From Vespa crabro (Eukaryota > Arthropoda > Insecta > Hymenoptera > Vespidae), in assembly GCF_910589235.1 (NCBI RefSeq), contig NC_060970.1, positions 5,064,487-5,128,486 of the forward strand: a stretch of 64,000 nucleotides of DNA, written 5' to 3'. This document shows positions 52,301-62,546 of this stretch, one piece after another. The first letter of the stretch is position 1. Each line of letters starts with the position of its first letter. The position numbers and the translations under genes are program-made. The notes below the pieces were generated by a model. That model saw only the letters and a list, made by a program, of their open reading frames with translations, had not been told where the DNA came from and did no database searches.

Positions 52301-54794
52301 TTTACACATTGCTCGCGCACGATTGCAATGGTAATCTGAAAAGAATAAAAAGAGAATTATTAATGTCCTTGTTATAATAAAGACATCCTAGAAAATTAAT
52401 ACAAATTGTGATCAAATAAAATATATGTCGAAATTAAAATACGAAAAACAATTAATCGATGCTTTTCTAAGTGCGTACACGCCGAAGTATTCTATAGAAA
52501 TAAAGGCCGAATGCTGAATTGTTTTTGTCTCGGCTCGGCCGGAGAATTTCTTGGAAATTCGCAGGAGTGTATACATACAACCTATCTCTCTCTATCAAGC
52601 CCTATTATATGTCCTCAGAAAGAGAAAAACATACCTGTATGACGTAGATTGTGTACATCGGCGCGACCTCTCCTCTCCCCACCTTGCTTGTTATGTCCTG
52701 TGCTTTTCCAATTCATAGAATTCTTGGAAATCTGAAAAATGGAAATCCGATATTAATAGTGACAATTAATTGTGTGTGTATATGATGTAGGCTGTGTAGA
52801 GGCTATATCCATAGCGCGCGTGTGTGTGTATGTGTGTGTGTGTGTGTGTGTGTACACGTATGAAAATCGAATATAATACGAAATACGACAAATAAAGATT
52901 AATTAATGGTAGATTATTAATTAAAACATCGTTAAAAAGAAAAATAAATATTGATACCACGAAAATAAGAGAAGAAAATTCGAAAAAGAAGTATGACGCA
53001 ATAGGAATTCGGGGTACTCCAAGCGCCGATTTTATTTTCGTGAATATTTCTTAAACGCGACGATGTCCCGTCTAGCAAACATTCACGCGTGGAAATCGAA
53101 TTTTAAGGAATCGATTGGTATATAGGAGGAAGGTGTACGTTAGAAAAAATATGCGAATTACCTGGAATTATGGAGAACGATAAATTCCTTGTTGAATTGG
53201 TCACCACCGGAAACAAAATGGCTGTCCTCTTGACCGGCAAGTGCCTTGCTCGGCGCATGCGCACTGCGTGATCTTTAGTATATAGCGCATTAATATATAT
53301 ATTAATTTTTCCATTTATTATTAAAAAACAGCATATAATATAAAATAAGAAAGCAAAAAATTCAAAAGAATTTTAGTAATCAGTATTATAACGATAGATT
53401 ATTATTTTTGAACTAATGAATTAAAATATATTCCCGCCACTCAAACAATCTTCAAGTTGTCACACGTACATAGCTTTTCTTCTTACCACCTCACGAATCA
53501 AAACAAATACAATTAATAAATCGAATAATAAAAAAATGTATCCGTATTTATCAAAATGTTGTAATAAAAATCTTATTAATATTTTGAACAATAATAATAA
53601 TTCGTATGATTTTTATCTACATGTATAAGTATACTTAATAATATATAATTATTAAGTTATACTTATTATTAAGAACTTTATGACTCGGTAGTAGGGAATC
53701 ATCGAGAAGGTTTCAACGGTTTCTCGAAGAAGAACACGAAAAAGAAGGCAATAGTGACAATAGAAGACAAAATAACTGTGGTGGAAAATAATAGCTTGGA
53801 AATTGAAATATAACGAAGGAAAAAAGGTCATAATTTACATATTTACGTATTACTCAGATCTATATAATATCATAGAAAATACTTGTTTCAATGCCAAGAT
53901 AGACGATAAAAAATTCTCTCTCTCTCTCTACATACATGCATAAGAATTTCACAACGAATGTTTTTAGAAATTTTTCTCTCTATTTTAGATTTTCTTATCA
54001 TATAAGTACACGCATACATATATATTTATATATACATATTCATGTACAGGATTCTCTGGATGATACCTACAAAAAAGGACATTGTGTGCCATCTCGAAAT
54101 ACTATCAGATTTATCGTATAAATTTTGAAGCACATCGATTTGATTTCAAGTCGATAATGTAGATCTCATTTACATGAAGAAAACAATGTCATTTCGATGA
54201 TGTAAATCCCCACAACGATCTCATATCTCAGATTTATCAAGTTCTCATTTCGTTTATTAATACTTAACATAAATGAGACAAGAAAGAGGATTCCACATAT
54301 AGACCAGAAAAAAACATCGAAAGTGTAAGATTTTTTAAAAATATTATTTCAATTTGTTCTTTGATATATTATTGTAGCATAATGAAATGAACATCACATT
54401 CGAGGTTATAATATTATAATACTTTCTAATATCACAAGAGATATTCTTCTACATGGGAATATTAAAAATTATGAAAGAACATTAAAAAGTTCAATTCCTT
54501 GATGCTTCATACCTTCCCATGGATTTAATTTTCAACGATTATTCAATGTAGCCTTTACACCTATTCTAACCATTCCAAGGTAAAATTCATAGACTTGATT
54601 AATGATGTTACTTGTGCTAGAAATTATTTTTTCCGTTCGAATATCTTTAAAAAAAAAAAAAAAAGCAACCCGTACACAATTTTCAATGTACATTATAAAT
54701 TTTCTGTTTTCTAGTTTCTGAAACGTATATACATATTATGAGATTTACGGGGAAGCTCTTAATGAATCCAAATAGTAAATTAAAAAGGTTAGCT

Positions 54795-54834
<40 letters not shown>

Positions 54835-56331
54835 GAGATTACGATGAGAAGAAGAACGTGTTCGCCTCTTGATGAAACCAGTTCTAGAAGGTGTGCTTGG
54901 ATTTAGAATCGATTTCTTAGCACGATCTTGGCGATTTACGTCTCTTGCCTATCCGTATAAAATCTCGAGCTTTTATCATAGCAACGTATAATAACTGTAA
55001 CGATCGCTAATCCGAGGAAGGTTCTGTCGACGATCTCACTAACGAAGAGAATAAAGAAAACAAAAGAATAAGGAAAAAAGTCGAATGGAAAGATATCCGT
55101 GAAAGTATTAATATGGTTAGTAAAAACTTGTTATATGATAATTCAGATTAATATAATAATAATAATGGTAATGATATTGAGATATATCATAATAATGAAT
55201 TTAAATAACTATCCATGTATTCTATGTTAATTGTAATAATAAGAAATTATATATAATAGTAATTTTTGTTGTTATGTAATATAATATTTCTTATTATTGG
55301 TATTGACATACATATAGTATGGATAGTAAAGATTGATATTTTTCGTATTAGAAATAGATAGGCATTGTCCTAATCATTGATCAGGTTCAAAGAAAGAAAT
55401 ATACGATTTTATTCGTATGACAAAATGTATCTGAACTATGAGTTTGCCTCCTTCCTCCTCTCTTTCTCTTTTACAGGTATATGTAACCAAACGAAAAGAC
55501 AAAGAGAGAGGATGAAAGAAAAGAAAGAGAAAGAGAAGAGAAGGCACAGATAAATTTTTCTCACGGCGAAATAAAGATCTTGTCGGACACGAGGGGGTAC
55601 AAGAAGAAACAGCCGTACGTGGTGGCAAGACACGCGTGTTTACTAAGATAACCTCGGCTTTCAACGACCGCTTCTCTTCTTCTTCTTCTTCTTCTTCCTC
55701 TTTTTCCTCTTCTTCTTCTTCTTCTTCCTCCTCCTTCATCTTCTCCTTTTCTCTGCGCACCCACACATTGTGGATTCGGTGTTTTAGTTCGAGTCTCTTC
55801 AAACTCCAAGTTAAGAATTATTAAGAGATCTCACTAGTATAGTTTTCATTTAACGCATAATTTAAAAAAAAATGTTCAATTTTTTGAAAGCTGATTAGAT
55901 GACTATCGCTATTAAGAAATTATTTCATTTTTTGTCATTAAATTATCGATTATTCTTGAGAAACTATCAAGTATAGAATGGTATTGATGAGAAGTATTGT
56001 GCGATTGTATGCTATAAAAAAAAAAAAGAAAGAAAAATGCAAAAGATATAGGTATCTTCCCTTCTTTTCATCCTTCTCAGCTAACTTTAGTCTCGATGGT
56101 TATTCGAGAATGAAAGTAACTCGAGTAGGATGAGAGAAGAAAAAAAGGGAGGAAGAAGAGACGTTATAACCTTCTGGTTTCGACTCGAAAGCGTTGAAAA
56201 TGTACCTTAGAAAGATCGAACTACATATCTCGTGAAGCAAAGGAATATTTTCGAAGCTGCAAAATGAACGAAAATTTGAGTTAACATCGAAAATGAGAAA
56301 GAAAGAGAAAGCAAGCGCGCAAGAGAGAGAA

Positions 56332-56387
<56 letters not shown>

Positions 56388-56993
56388 AGAAGCTGACTCT
56401 CCTGCCAGATTGAATCATCTTTCGGACGTCTTTGCGATCTCTCGACCGTGATAAACTCGAAATAGAATTTTTCTCTTTGTCAAGAGAGGAACGATAATAT
56501 TACAACACGTACGAAAAAGAGGAACCTGAGAGGAATATTTGATTACAATGGTACGATACAATTCTTTCCTCGTTACCTTCAATAAAATAATAAATTCCAA
56601 AATAGAACGATATATGTAATAAAGATACAAGAGCATTAATATGATAAAACTTTCGGGAAATATCAAGGAGGATTATCTTTTAATTGTTAATTGTATAGAA
56701 AAACTTTATGACATAGAGATGGTAACAAATTTATTATAGCTCGAAGCACATCGAGTAATTCACATTCGTAAATGAAAAACAGAGGAATAGAAAGCAAAGA
56801 GACGAGTCTCGAAACGAGCTCTACGTCCCCTTTCGAAGCATACTAACGTGTCAGGATCGTTTCGTTCCAGTATTTTACTACCTTTACCTGCCTGCCATTC
56901 GATCCCTTCTATACTTCTTGCTTCTCTAATTAACGATGGATCAATTAACGTCTTCTCACTTTCGTAGACCTTAAGATACCCTCCGATGAGTGA

Positions 56994-57030
<37 letters not shown>

Positions 57031-60000
57031 GTATGTATGTGTGTATATCTACAACCGTGATTTTATTTTCTCTTTTATTATCAAGAATTATTTAACCTAA
57101 ACACATTGATAAGACATTCTTACTTGAGAATATATTTTTTTCTAATAATTTATACGTAATAATATTATATATGAATCTTTGATCTTTACATTACACGACT
57201 AAATTTTCTTTTTCTCTTCTTTCAGATAACCTGACACTAAATCATTTTTTATCTTAGCATTACCATTGGACAATATGCTAAAAGATCGCCTAACAGCTTT
57301 ATTTGCAACCCCTTTTTCTCTCGAGTACATACATACATACATGCATACTCGTTCACTCGAAAGTACGCAGTTAGGATGTTAAGGACGTGTCGTAAACGGA
57401 CCTCTTTGTCTTTAGAAAAACGAAAGCGAAAAGAGAGAATTGGAGAGAAAGACACGTGCATATATTTATTTGTACCGTATCCACTTCGTGTTCTACGCTC
57501 GAGCATGCCGTGAATTATGACTTTTCGCGACTAACAAACGCTTCTCCTCTCGTTCGAGCATGCGTAGGAAGATTTCTTCTCTCTCCCTCTCTCTCTCTCT
57601 CTCTCTTTCTCTTTCATATACATTTGTAATTATCGTTAACCGGATTCTATCTCTTTCTCTCCTTCCTTCATTTTACAGGACAACATTGGATATAACTCGA
57701 TTCGTTTCGTCGTCGTCGTCATCATCGAATCACATTAAAATCTTCTAATTTGCTTTTATTAAAGCTCGATAAACGTCGAAGTGATATTTCAGCTTCGAAT
57801 TCGAAAGTGGTTGATGTCTGTCACGGGAGCAAACCGTAAATGTGAATCGAGTCTGACATATACGAGAAAGAGAGAAAGAAATAGAGAAAGAGATAAGTTG
57901 CGTAGGTGTCGGTTATGATGATGAAAAGAGAAGGAAAAAGGGAAAGAAGAAAAGATTGAAAGCGACGGAACGAAGGCACGGTATAACTCTCATTCAACGT
58001 GGCAAACGAGTTGAAGGTGCTCTCTCAGAGAGTAATTAATCGCACACAAGTGCGAAATATCTTATGTGGAAATTAAAATGTGCTAACTCTCTTTAACGTG
58101 GGCGTTTATAACGATCGTGTTTTCTCACTATTACTGTTATATATTCTTCAATTTTCATTTAAATTATTTTCTAAGTAAGAGAGAAAAATATTTACATATA
58201 TCTATATAATATGAGACTTGTAATATATAGGAAATCATTTCGTAATGGGAACATAATGAATTATCAAAATGAAAAAAGAAAATATATATATATATATATA
58301 TATATGCAGTTTAAAATTACTCTTTGGACTTTTATCTTGAGTCTCACTCAAAGAGGTATTCCTATGTCTATGAGTGCGACTCGACATTTTGTTTTGTATT
58401 TTAAAAATGCTTAAACGTACAAGCCTTTAATGAAGAAATGAAAAAAGGAAAAACATAATAAAAAAAATATAAATGAATGTAAAAATTGCAGAAAATGTGT
58501 AACATGTATTAGAAATTATTTTCATATATCGTCATTGTGTGTGTTCCAGGAAGCAGAGAAGCAGCTTTCACGTACGCGATAAGCTCGGCTGGAGTTACAT
58601 ACGCGGTAACCGCAGCTTGCAGTCGCGGCAATATCACGGCTTGCGGTTGCGAACCGGCTATAAGGTAAACCGACGACTTGGCAGGCTCTTGCTGTCGTCC
58701 CTTGCGAACATATTAACGAGATTACCTGTGTTACTTCTTTTCTTCTCCTTCTACCTAGTTTCATTATATACATACCCTTTGACAGAAAAGGAAAATAGAC
58801 GAATACATAATTAGTATCTTTCGTTTAGCAGGACGAGAAAGGAATTACCTCCGAATGGTTGGGAATGGGGAGGTTGCAGTGCAGATGTCACTTATGGAAT
58901 GAGGTAGGCGGATTAATTAATAAAATCATTTTACGTTTCATTATGATATCTACCTATGCATATCTTATGTACGTATATATATATATACATATGTATGTAT
59001 GTATGTATGTATTAGATCTACTAAAAGAATTTCTCTTCATTTATTAACATTTCATTTCTTTGTAATTCTCTTTTTATTCCTGTCTCTATGAAAAACTAAC
59101 ATAATTATATAATATTAAGCTATAATCTTAAAAGTCATTTCTATTACAATTTTTATTACATATCTTTTGATAGATCTAATCTAATTTTAATAATAGAATT
59201 TTAACATTGCAATTTAATGACAGGTTCGCACGTAGGTTCCTAGATGCAAGAGAGATCGAAGGCGATGCCAGAAGTCTGATGAATCTTCATAACAATAAAG
59301 CTGGAAGAAAAGTGAGTGCATTCTATCAGATGCTATTTTGCAGTAGACGAAATATTCCTATATGCATTTTAATCAATGACAAAAATCTGTAAAAAAATAC
59401 GTAAAATTTTATAATGAACTTGTTTGTTCGAAAGGATTAACGATAATGATGGATCTCGATCGATGAAAGATTTACAATGGCTTGACAAGATAATAATCTT
59501 AGTAATGAGGCGTACGTTTATTTGCGTTCTTATTTAACACGATCTACAGACACTTATAGATCTTGATTTATTGAGCAATAACTTATACGAACGCTCAATC
59601 GTCGAGAAAATTTCACATTTTATTATTTCTTTTTACTTCGAAAGCATTTAAGACTTATGCTCTTTTAGACAGACCTAATGGAATACAATAGGTATATACC
59701 TGTGTACAAAATAATTACACAGTAAGAAAAGTAAAGAAAACATAAAAGTATTGTATCAGGTGAATTAACACAACGGTGCAGATTTAAAGACGGTCGAATA
59801 ATTCAATCTTATTGAAATAAAGTCCATTGGTCGTTCTATCTGCCTCTTTTAAGTTTACTAAAGCTTTCTAAAACCTTACAAGTTTTACCTTACTAAAACC
59901 TTTATAATAGCTACATACTTACTAAAACTTTTACGATAAATATATATATTTATTACGGTAGATACATTATGGTACATCTTGGCTTAGGATGTTTTTATTA

Positions 60001-61196
60001 TGAAAACAAACAGGTCATGGCAAAGTTATAAGACCCTTTTTTACTTTCACTTTAATCACAATACGATATTAGAAATACTTAGTAATTTTCTAAGTAACAG
60101 AAAAATAATTAGTCGTAAGAAGAGAAAATATAAGAAAAAAAGCTAACGCAAAATTATCAAACAAAAAAGTTGAAAAAGAAATTTGCCAACAAAAATAACT
60201 AATAGTAATATTTTTTGTATTCTTTTAGATCGTGAAAGCTCTTCTTCAAACAGAATGTAAATGTCACGGGGTATCTGGTTCCTGTACCGTGAAAACTTGT
60301 TGGAGAACATTGCCCAGTTTTCGTCAGATCGGTGACGCTCTTATGAAAAAGTATTATCGAGCTAAGGCGGTCGTTGCTATCACGCCTCCACCACCGCCCA
60401 CAATCCAAGTAATGATCGAAGACATTCTTCATCATAATTTCAATGAAAATTTATCGCATCTCTCCTACCTAAGATCGATTAAATTCTATTTCAATACGCA
60501 TATTCAGAGATTCTTTTCTTTCACTATTATATTTATCAAGAATATTAAAGAAAATAATTTTTTGTTTTCTTTTTTTTGTAGAGTTCTGAGAGCATATCAC
60601 ACTCAACTACAGCAGAAATAACGCCCATTCTCGGTAACGATGCAAAAACTCAAGGGAAACCAAATGATTTTATAAAATCTCATCGTGATCGACAAGCCTC
60701 AAAAAAGATGAACAACGGTGTTAAACCGAGGAGAGCACACTTGGTATTAAAAAGAAGTAAAGTTAGTACCGGCGGAAGTATGATGGGATCGAAAAGAATT
60801 CCTAAAAGAAGCGAACTGGTCTTTCTTCAATCCTCGCCGAATTATTGCGAGCCGGATTTGGCTTTGGGTAGTTTGGGTACACAAGGCAGATATTGTAATC
60901 GAACGAGTAAAGGTAGATTAAAAAGAGAGGAGTCTCTCAATGTTTTCATTCAATATTTGATGACTTTGGTACACATTATATAATCAGGAATTTCTATTTT
61001 TTTTTTTTTTTTTTGTTTTTTTTGTTTTTTTCTTTGTTTTGTAGGTACCGATGGATGTGATTTGATGTGTTGTGGTCGTGGTTATAACACACATCAATTT
61101 ACTAGAACTTGGCAGTGTAGATGTAAATTTCATTGGTGCTGTCATGTGCATTGTGACACGTGTACCGAACGTACGGAAGAATACACTTGCAAATGA
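26093..61196 (+). CDS. Wnt7: Wnt7-class secreted signalling protein, 8 coding exons
   Basis: Exons are 26093-26169, 41370-41590, 58550-58664, 58832-58903, 59224-59311, 60229-60408, 60582-60912 and 61045-61196 (TGA), all phase-consistent, giving 411 residues. Exon 1 encodes a short hydrophobic leader (AIALLILG), consistent with a signal peptide. The mature part shows Wnt landmarks: IPGLAKSQREQC, RWNCSH, GCSADVTYG, RFLDARE, the lipidation site CKCHGVSGSC (about residues 201-210, Ser209 being the expected palmitoleoylated serine), SPNYCE, GTQGRYCN, and the C-terminal CCGRGYNTHQ and WCCHVHC blocks. The AAFTYAI segment, MNLHNN and TRTWQC point to the Wnt7 subfamily (Drosophila Wnt2), not Wnt1, 5 or 11. 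Wnts are secreted Frizzled ligands. Exon 7 carries a basic linker longer than usual. Introns 1 and 2 are very long, and intron 2 hosts a minus-strand transcript candidate. The exon 4 acceptor is a tandem NAGNAG. The link of exon 1 to exon 2 rests on phase and signal-peptide logic only. Confidence 0.92.
31187..31223. repeat. (AAT)n microsatellite
   Basis: Trinucleotide run of about 12 units in Wnt7 intron 1. Confidence 0.9.
32733..32774. repeat. (ATT/ATC)n microsatellite
   Basis: ATT and ATC trinucleotide units, about 40 bp. Confidence 0.85.
32908..32953. repeat. (GA)n microsatellite
   Basis: GA run with GGGA interruptions. Confidence 0.85.
33841..34330. repeat. Diverged tandem segmental duplication, two units of about 220-250 bp
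   Basis: Unit 1 (about 33841-34056) and unit 2 (about 34078-34330) share, in the same order: a CTTCCTTC leader, a GA microsatellite, AAAAGCTT.TTTGGCTCGT.ACTCATT, a GTAGATAT/GTAAATAT segment, AGAAGATAGAAAA, GATCTTAG and GAAGGATCAAC. The GA array has expanded in unit 2. This is intronic, non-coding sequence. Confidence 0.75.
35318..35370. repeat. (GA)n microsatellite
   Basis: GA run of about 45 bp with a GGGA break. Confidence 0.9.
35619..35714. repeat. Compound (GA)n-(GAAA)n-(GA)n repeat
   Basis: A GAAA tetranucleotide array flanked by GA arrays. A second GA array lies at 35836-35872. Confidence 0.9.
36811..36873. repeat. Compound (CT)n-(AT)n microsatellite
   Basis: A CT run switches directly to an AT run. 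Confidence 0.9.
37757..37786. repeat. (CGAAA)n pentanucleotide repeat
   Basis: About five to six head-to-tail GAAAC units. Confidence 0.9.
37808..37829. promoter_or_regulatory. Paired palindromic E-boxes (CACGTG x2)
   Basis: CGCACGTG (37808-37815) and its exact inverse CACGTGCG (37822-37829) are separated by six bases. Each core CACGTG is a canonical bHLH (Myc/Max, Clock/Cycle class) site. The pair forms a symmetrical module in Wnt7 intron 1. Function is inferred only. Confidence 0.45.
40234..40313. repeat. (GA)n microsatellite
   Basis: GAGT units followed by a GA run of about 45 bp. Confidence 0.9.
40441..40620. repeat. Two-copy diverged duplication, 120-bp spacing
   Basis: TCCAAAGTAA..CTGATAGGA..TGAT starts at 40441 and again at 40561. 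Both copies continue with a TTAAAAA block, then GCTACTACGT and an AT-rich segment containing GATAAAA. The second copy carries several small indels. Confidence 0.8.
40765..41035. mobile_element. Inverted-repeat element, possible MITE
   Basis: A perfect 14-bp inverted repeat, GGAGAAGTGGCATG (40765-40778) and CATGCCACTTCTCC (41022-41035), bounds a 271-bp segment. Both ends have ATATATG just outside and a partly matching A/T-rich stretch ending in TTTC just inside. No coding sequence lies between. The arrangement suits a small non-autonomous DNA transposon, but no clean target-site duplication could be fixed. Confidence 0.4.
43651..43683. repeat. (GAG)n microsatellite
   Basis: About eleven uninterrupted AGG units. 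Confidence 0.9.
45271..45328. repeat. (GTAG)n tetranucleotide repeat
   Basis: About fourteen GTAG units with one ACAG interruption. Confidence 0.9.
47791..47843. other. Imperfect inverted repeat / hairpin in Wnt7 intron 2
   Basis: CGGTAGTACTTGCG (47791-47804) and CGCAAGTAATACCG (47830-47843) pair at 13 of 14 positions. Between them GATTTA and TAAATC can extend the stem, leaving a 7-nt bulge on the 5' side and an 8-nt loop. The surrounding block (about 47780-48000) is more GC-rich and less repetitive than its flanks. Confidence 0.5.
50564..50581. repeat. 18-bp perfect palindrome within a diverged 130-bp duplication
   Basis: TACTAGTACGTACTAGTA is its own reverse complement. The flanking sequence is repeated once: CTTTCAATAT occurs at 50551 and 50681, and ACATACGA at about 50602 and 50725. 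Confidence 0.6.
52818..52852. repeat. (GT)n microsatellite
   Basis: CG then GT alternating run, in the intron upstream of candidate exon B of the antisense transcript. Confidence 0.9.
53207..53262 (-). promoter_or_regulatory. Promoter-like cluster: ETS, YY1 and NRF1 motifs
   Basis: Within 56 bp lie CCGGAA (ETS core, 53207-53212), AAAATGGC (YY1-type core, 53216-53223) and the palindrome GCGCATGCGC (NRF1 site, 53253-53262). This combination is typical of housekeeping, often TATA-less promoters. The patch is GC-rich in an AT-rich intron and is followed on the minus strand by a donor at 53161, which suggests the start of the antisense transcript. Confidence 0.5.
54797..54833. repeat. (GA)n microsatellite
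   Basis: GA run in Wnt7 intron 2. Confidence 0.85.
55674..55736. repeat. (CTT/CCT)n trinucleotide repeat
   Basis: About twenty CTT and CCT units. Poly-Ser and poly-Glu ORFs over it are artefacts. Confidence 0.9.
56321..56385. repeat. (GA)n microsatellite
   Basis: GA run of about 55 bp. Confidence 0.9.
57000..57048. repeat. (TA)n/(TG)n microsatellite
   Basis: TA run followed by TGTATG units. Confidence 0.85.
58976..59010. repeat. (TA)n-(GTAT)n repeat in Wnt7 intron 4
   Basis: TA run then GTAT tetranucleotides. Confidence 0.85.
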
Positions 61197-61980
61197 TGTA
61201 AATATTTACTTTTCGAGAGAAAATTTTCTTTGTGTAAGTGTGTTGCAGAAAAATATTGGACATATATCGACTGATCGATGATATTATTTTTTATTATCGT
61301 TCAGCTAATCTCTCTGATACATGATATAGCCTAATCATTGAAATCCTCGCAGAAAAAAAGTATACAAGTGAGATTTACATGTATAGGTACATTAACTAAA
61401 TATTAGTTTAAGAAAATTTACAAAAAGATTTACTGATGAAGTAGAACTTAGTTCACTAGCATTATGTGGTTGTACCTTCTCAAACTCAATCTTAGAACAA
61501 TATCACATCAACTTGTTGCACTATAATTGAGCTCAGAAATGTTGCAATTCAAAATGTTATTATATTAGGAATGAAAATTAGACATCTCTCTCTCTTTTTT
61601 TTTTTTCTCTTACTCTTAGATATGTTGCATAAATTATTATTTATTTTTTATTATAAATAGACTATACTCGTGTGTTGTGTGTTGCTGCGTGTGCATGAGT
61701 GTAAAACTATATGTGTACATACATTTATAGTTGATGTATTTACCAATTACTAAATTTCTCTGCGTATTTCTGACACACAGACATTGTTATATGATTTTAT
61801 TGAAGCTTTCACCGTGATTGTAAAACGTCAAGAAATTCAATAAACTAATAAATCTAAGTAGATACATCAGGTATATACCATACGTAAATACGTATACCTG
61901 CACAGCAAATAGGTATACCTGAAGAGGCGAAATAAAGAAAAAAGAACCATTTATGAATTGCAGTGGTGGGGAAAAACTAC
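61197..61980. other. Wnt7 3' UTR and spacer to the next gene
   Basis: AT-rich sequence with a poly-T run near 61590 and TG-rich stretches near 61675. From 61868 there are three CAGGTAT motifs in 54 bp (61868-61874 plus; 61894-61900 and 61915-61921 minus). The last is part of the palindrome AGGTATACCT. No gene is seen. Confidence 0.55.
61839..61844 (+). promoter_or_regulatory. Likely Wnt7 poly(A) signal
   Basis: AATAAA about 640 bases after the Wnt7 stop, with a second near-match just after. It precedes the promoter of the next gene, so it is a sensible 3' end for Wnt7. Confidence 0.45.
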
Positions 61981-62008
61981 TATATAAATGGGTAAATTTT
62001 TCTTCAGT
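61981..62008 (+). promoter_or_regulatory. TATA box plus initiator of the orphan gene
   Basis: TATATAAA (61981-61988) is followed, 16 bases on, by TCAGT (62004-62008), the arthropod initiator consensus. The TATA-to-start spacing is near normal. AGACG at 62037-62041 is a possible downstream element but sits a few bases too far. This places the transcription start near 62006. Confidence 0.5.
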
Positions 62009-62546
62009 TTACCAGTTATTTTCAAATTTTCAACTGAGACGCATCGTGTCAGATTCAAACTTTGGTTTCTTCTGTCAAATACTATACTCCAGTCTAATAC
62101 ACTACGATAGTAGTACACTATATAGTTTCTGTGAAAGAAGAAAAAGTGTAAGTACGATTGAATTCTTTTTAATAATCCATTCTTGTCAAACTTCACTGCA
62201 TCGTCAATTTGATTATTAAATAATTTAAAGACTAATTCGAAAACTTTTACGAGTATTTAATCTCTACATTAAAAACAACTTATCTAATTTCTTAATTGAA
62301 AACAAACAAACAGTATTGTTTATTAGTTCTTTTTTTGTTTGTCTTTTAATAGTTGTCAGTTCTAGCACTAAAAATATTTGAAAATCTGACTATATTTACA
62401 ACGTATGAGAATGAGTCATCTCCTCACCCAGAATTATTCTATTATTATTATTAATATTATTATTAAATTTATCTCTTGGCCAATATAAAATAAATAATGA
62501 AATATAAAAATGACTTTTTTCTGTACAGATACATCAATTATCAAAA

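Larger units (their letters stand above)
49193..53265 (-). other. Putative spliced transcript nested antisense in Wnt7 intron 2
   Basis: I do not recognise this gene. Consecutive minus-strand exons with good splice sites are A about 53265-53162, B 52731-52635, C 52335-51972 and D 51885-51616 (donor GTGAGT). Further candidates are E 49793-49721, F 49618-49496 (weak GTTTGT donor), G 49377-49303 and H 49270-49193. If D-H are joined, an ORF starting at ATG 51689 stays open across all five and ends at TAA 49193 (140 residues). It begins MPRTKGPNRHELLVV and includes WLGHEAKKRLYAEEAP and ELIEIDRKLKSAS. Upstream, exon C/D carries a 35-residue ORF, and exon D a 34-residue ORF (51831-51727; QPMVDLLLLISSSN). 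Exons A-C have no long ORF and would be 5' UTR. It could equally be a long non-coding RNA. Splice evidence for A-D is good; coding status is uncertain. Confidence 0.45.
41591..58549 (+). other. Wnt7 intron 2 (17.0 kb)
   Basis: Bounded by a GTAAGA donor and a TTCCAG acceptor. The flanks are microsatellite-rich. The interval from about 46.2 to 53.3 kb is different: fewer simple repeats, a hairpin block at 47.8 kb and a minus-strand splice-site chain at 49.2-53.3 kb. Segments 41600-46200 and 53300-58500 hold no gene I can support. Confidence 0.75.

Noticed and set aside
55374..55824. Poly-Glu, Arg-Gly and poly-Ser ORFs near 55.7 kb
   Set aside because: These are translations of a CTT/CCT trinucleotide array in Wnt7 intron 2. 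No splice signals were found, and all three frames look alike.
26093..61196. Assignment to Wnt5, Wnt1 or Wnt11 instead of Wnt7
   Set aside because: The conserved words around exons 3-6 and 8 match the Wnt7/Drosophila Wnt2 pattern. No Wnt5-type long N-terminal region is present.
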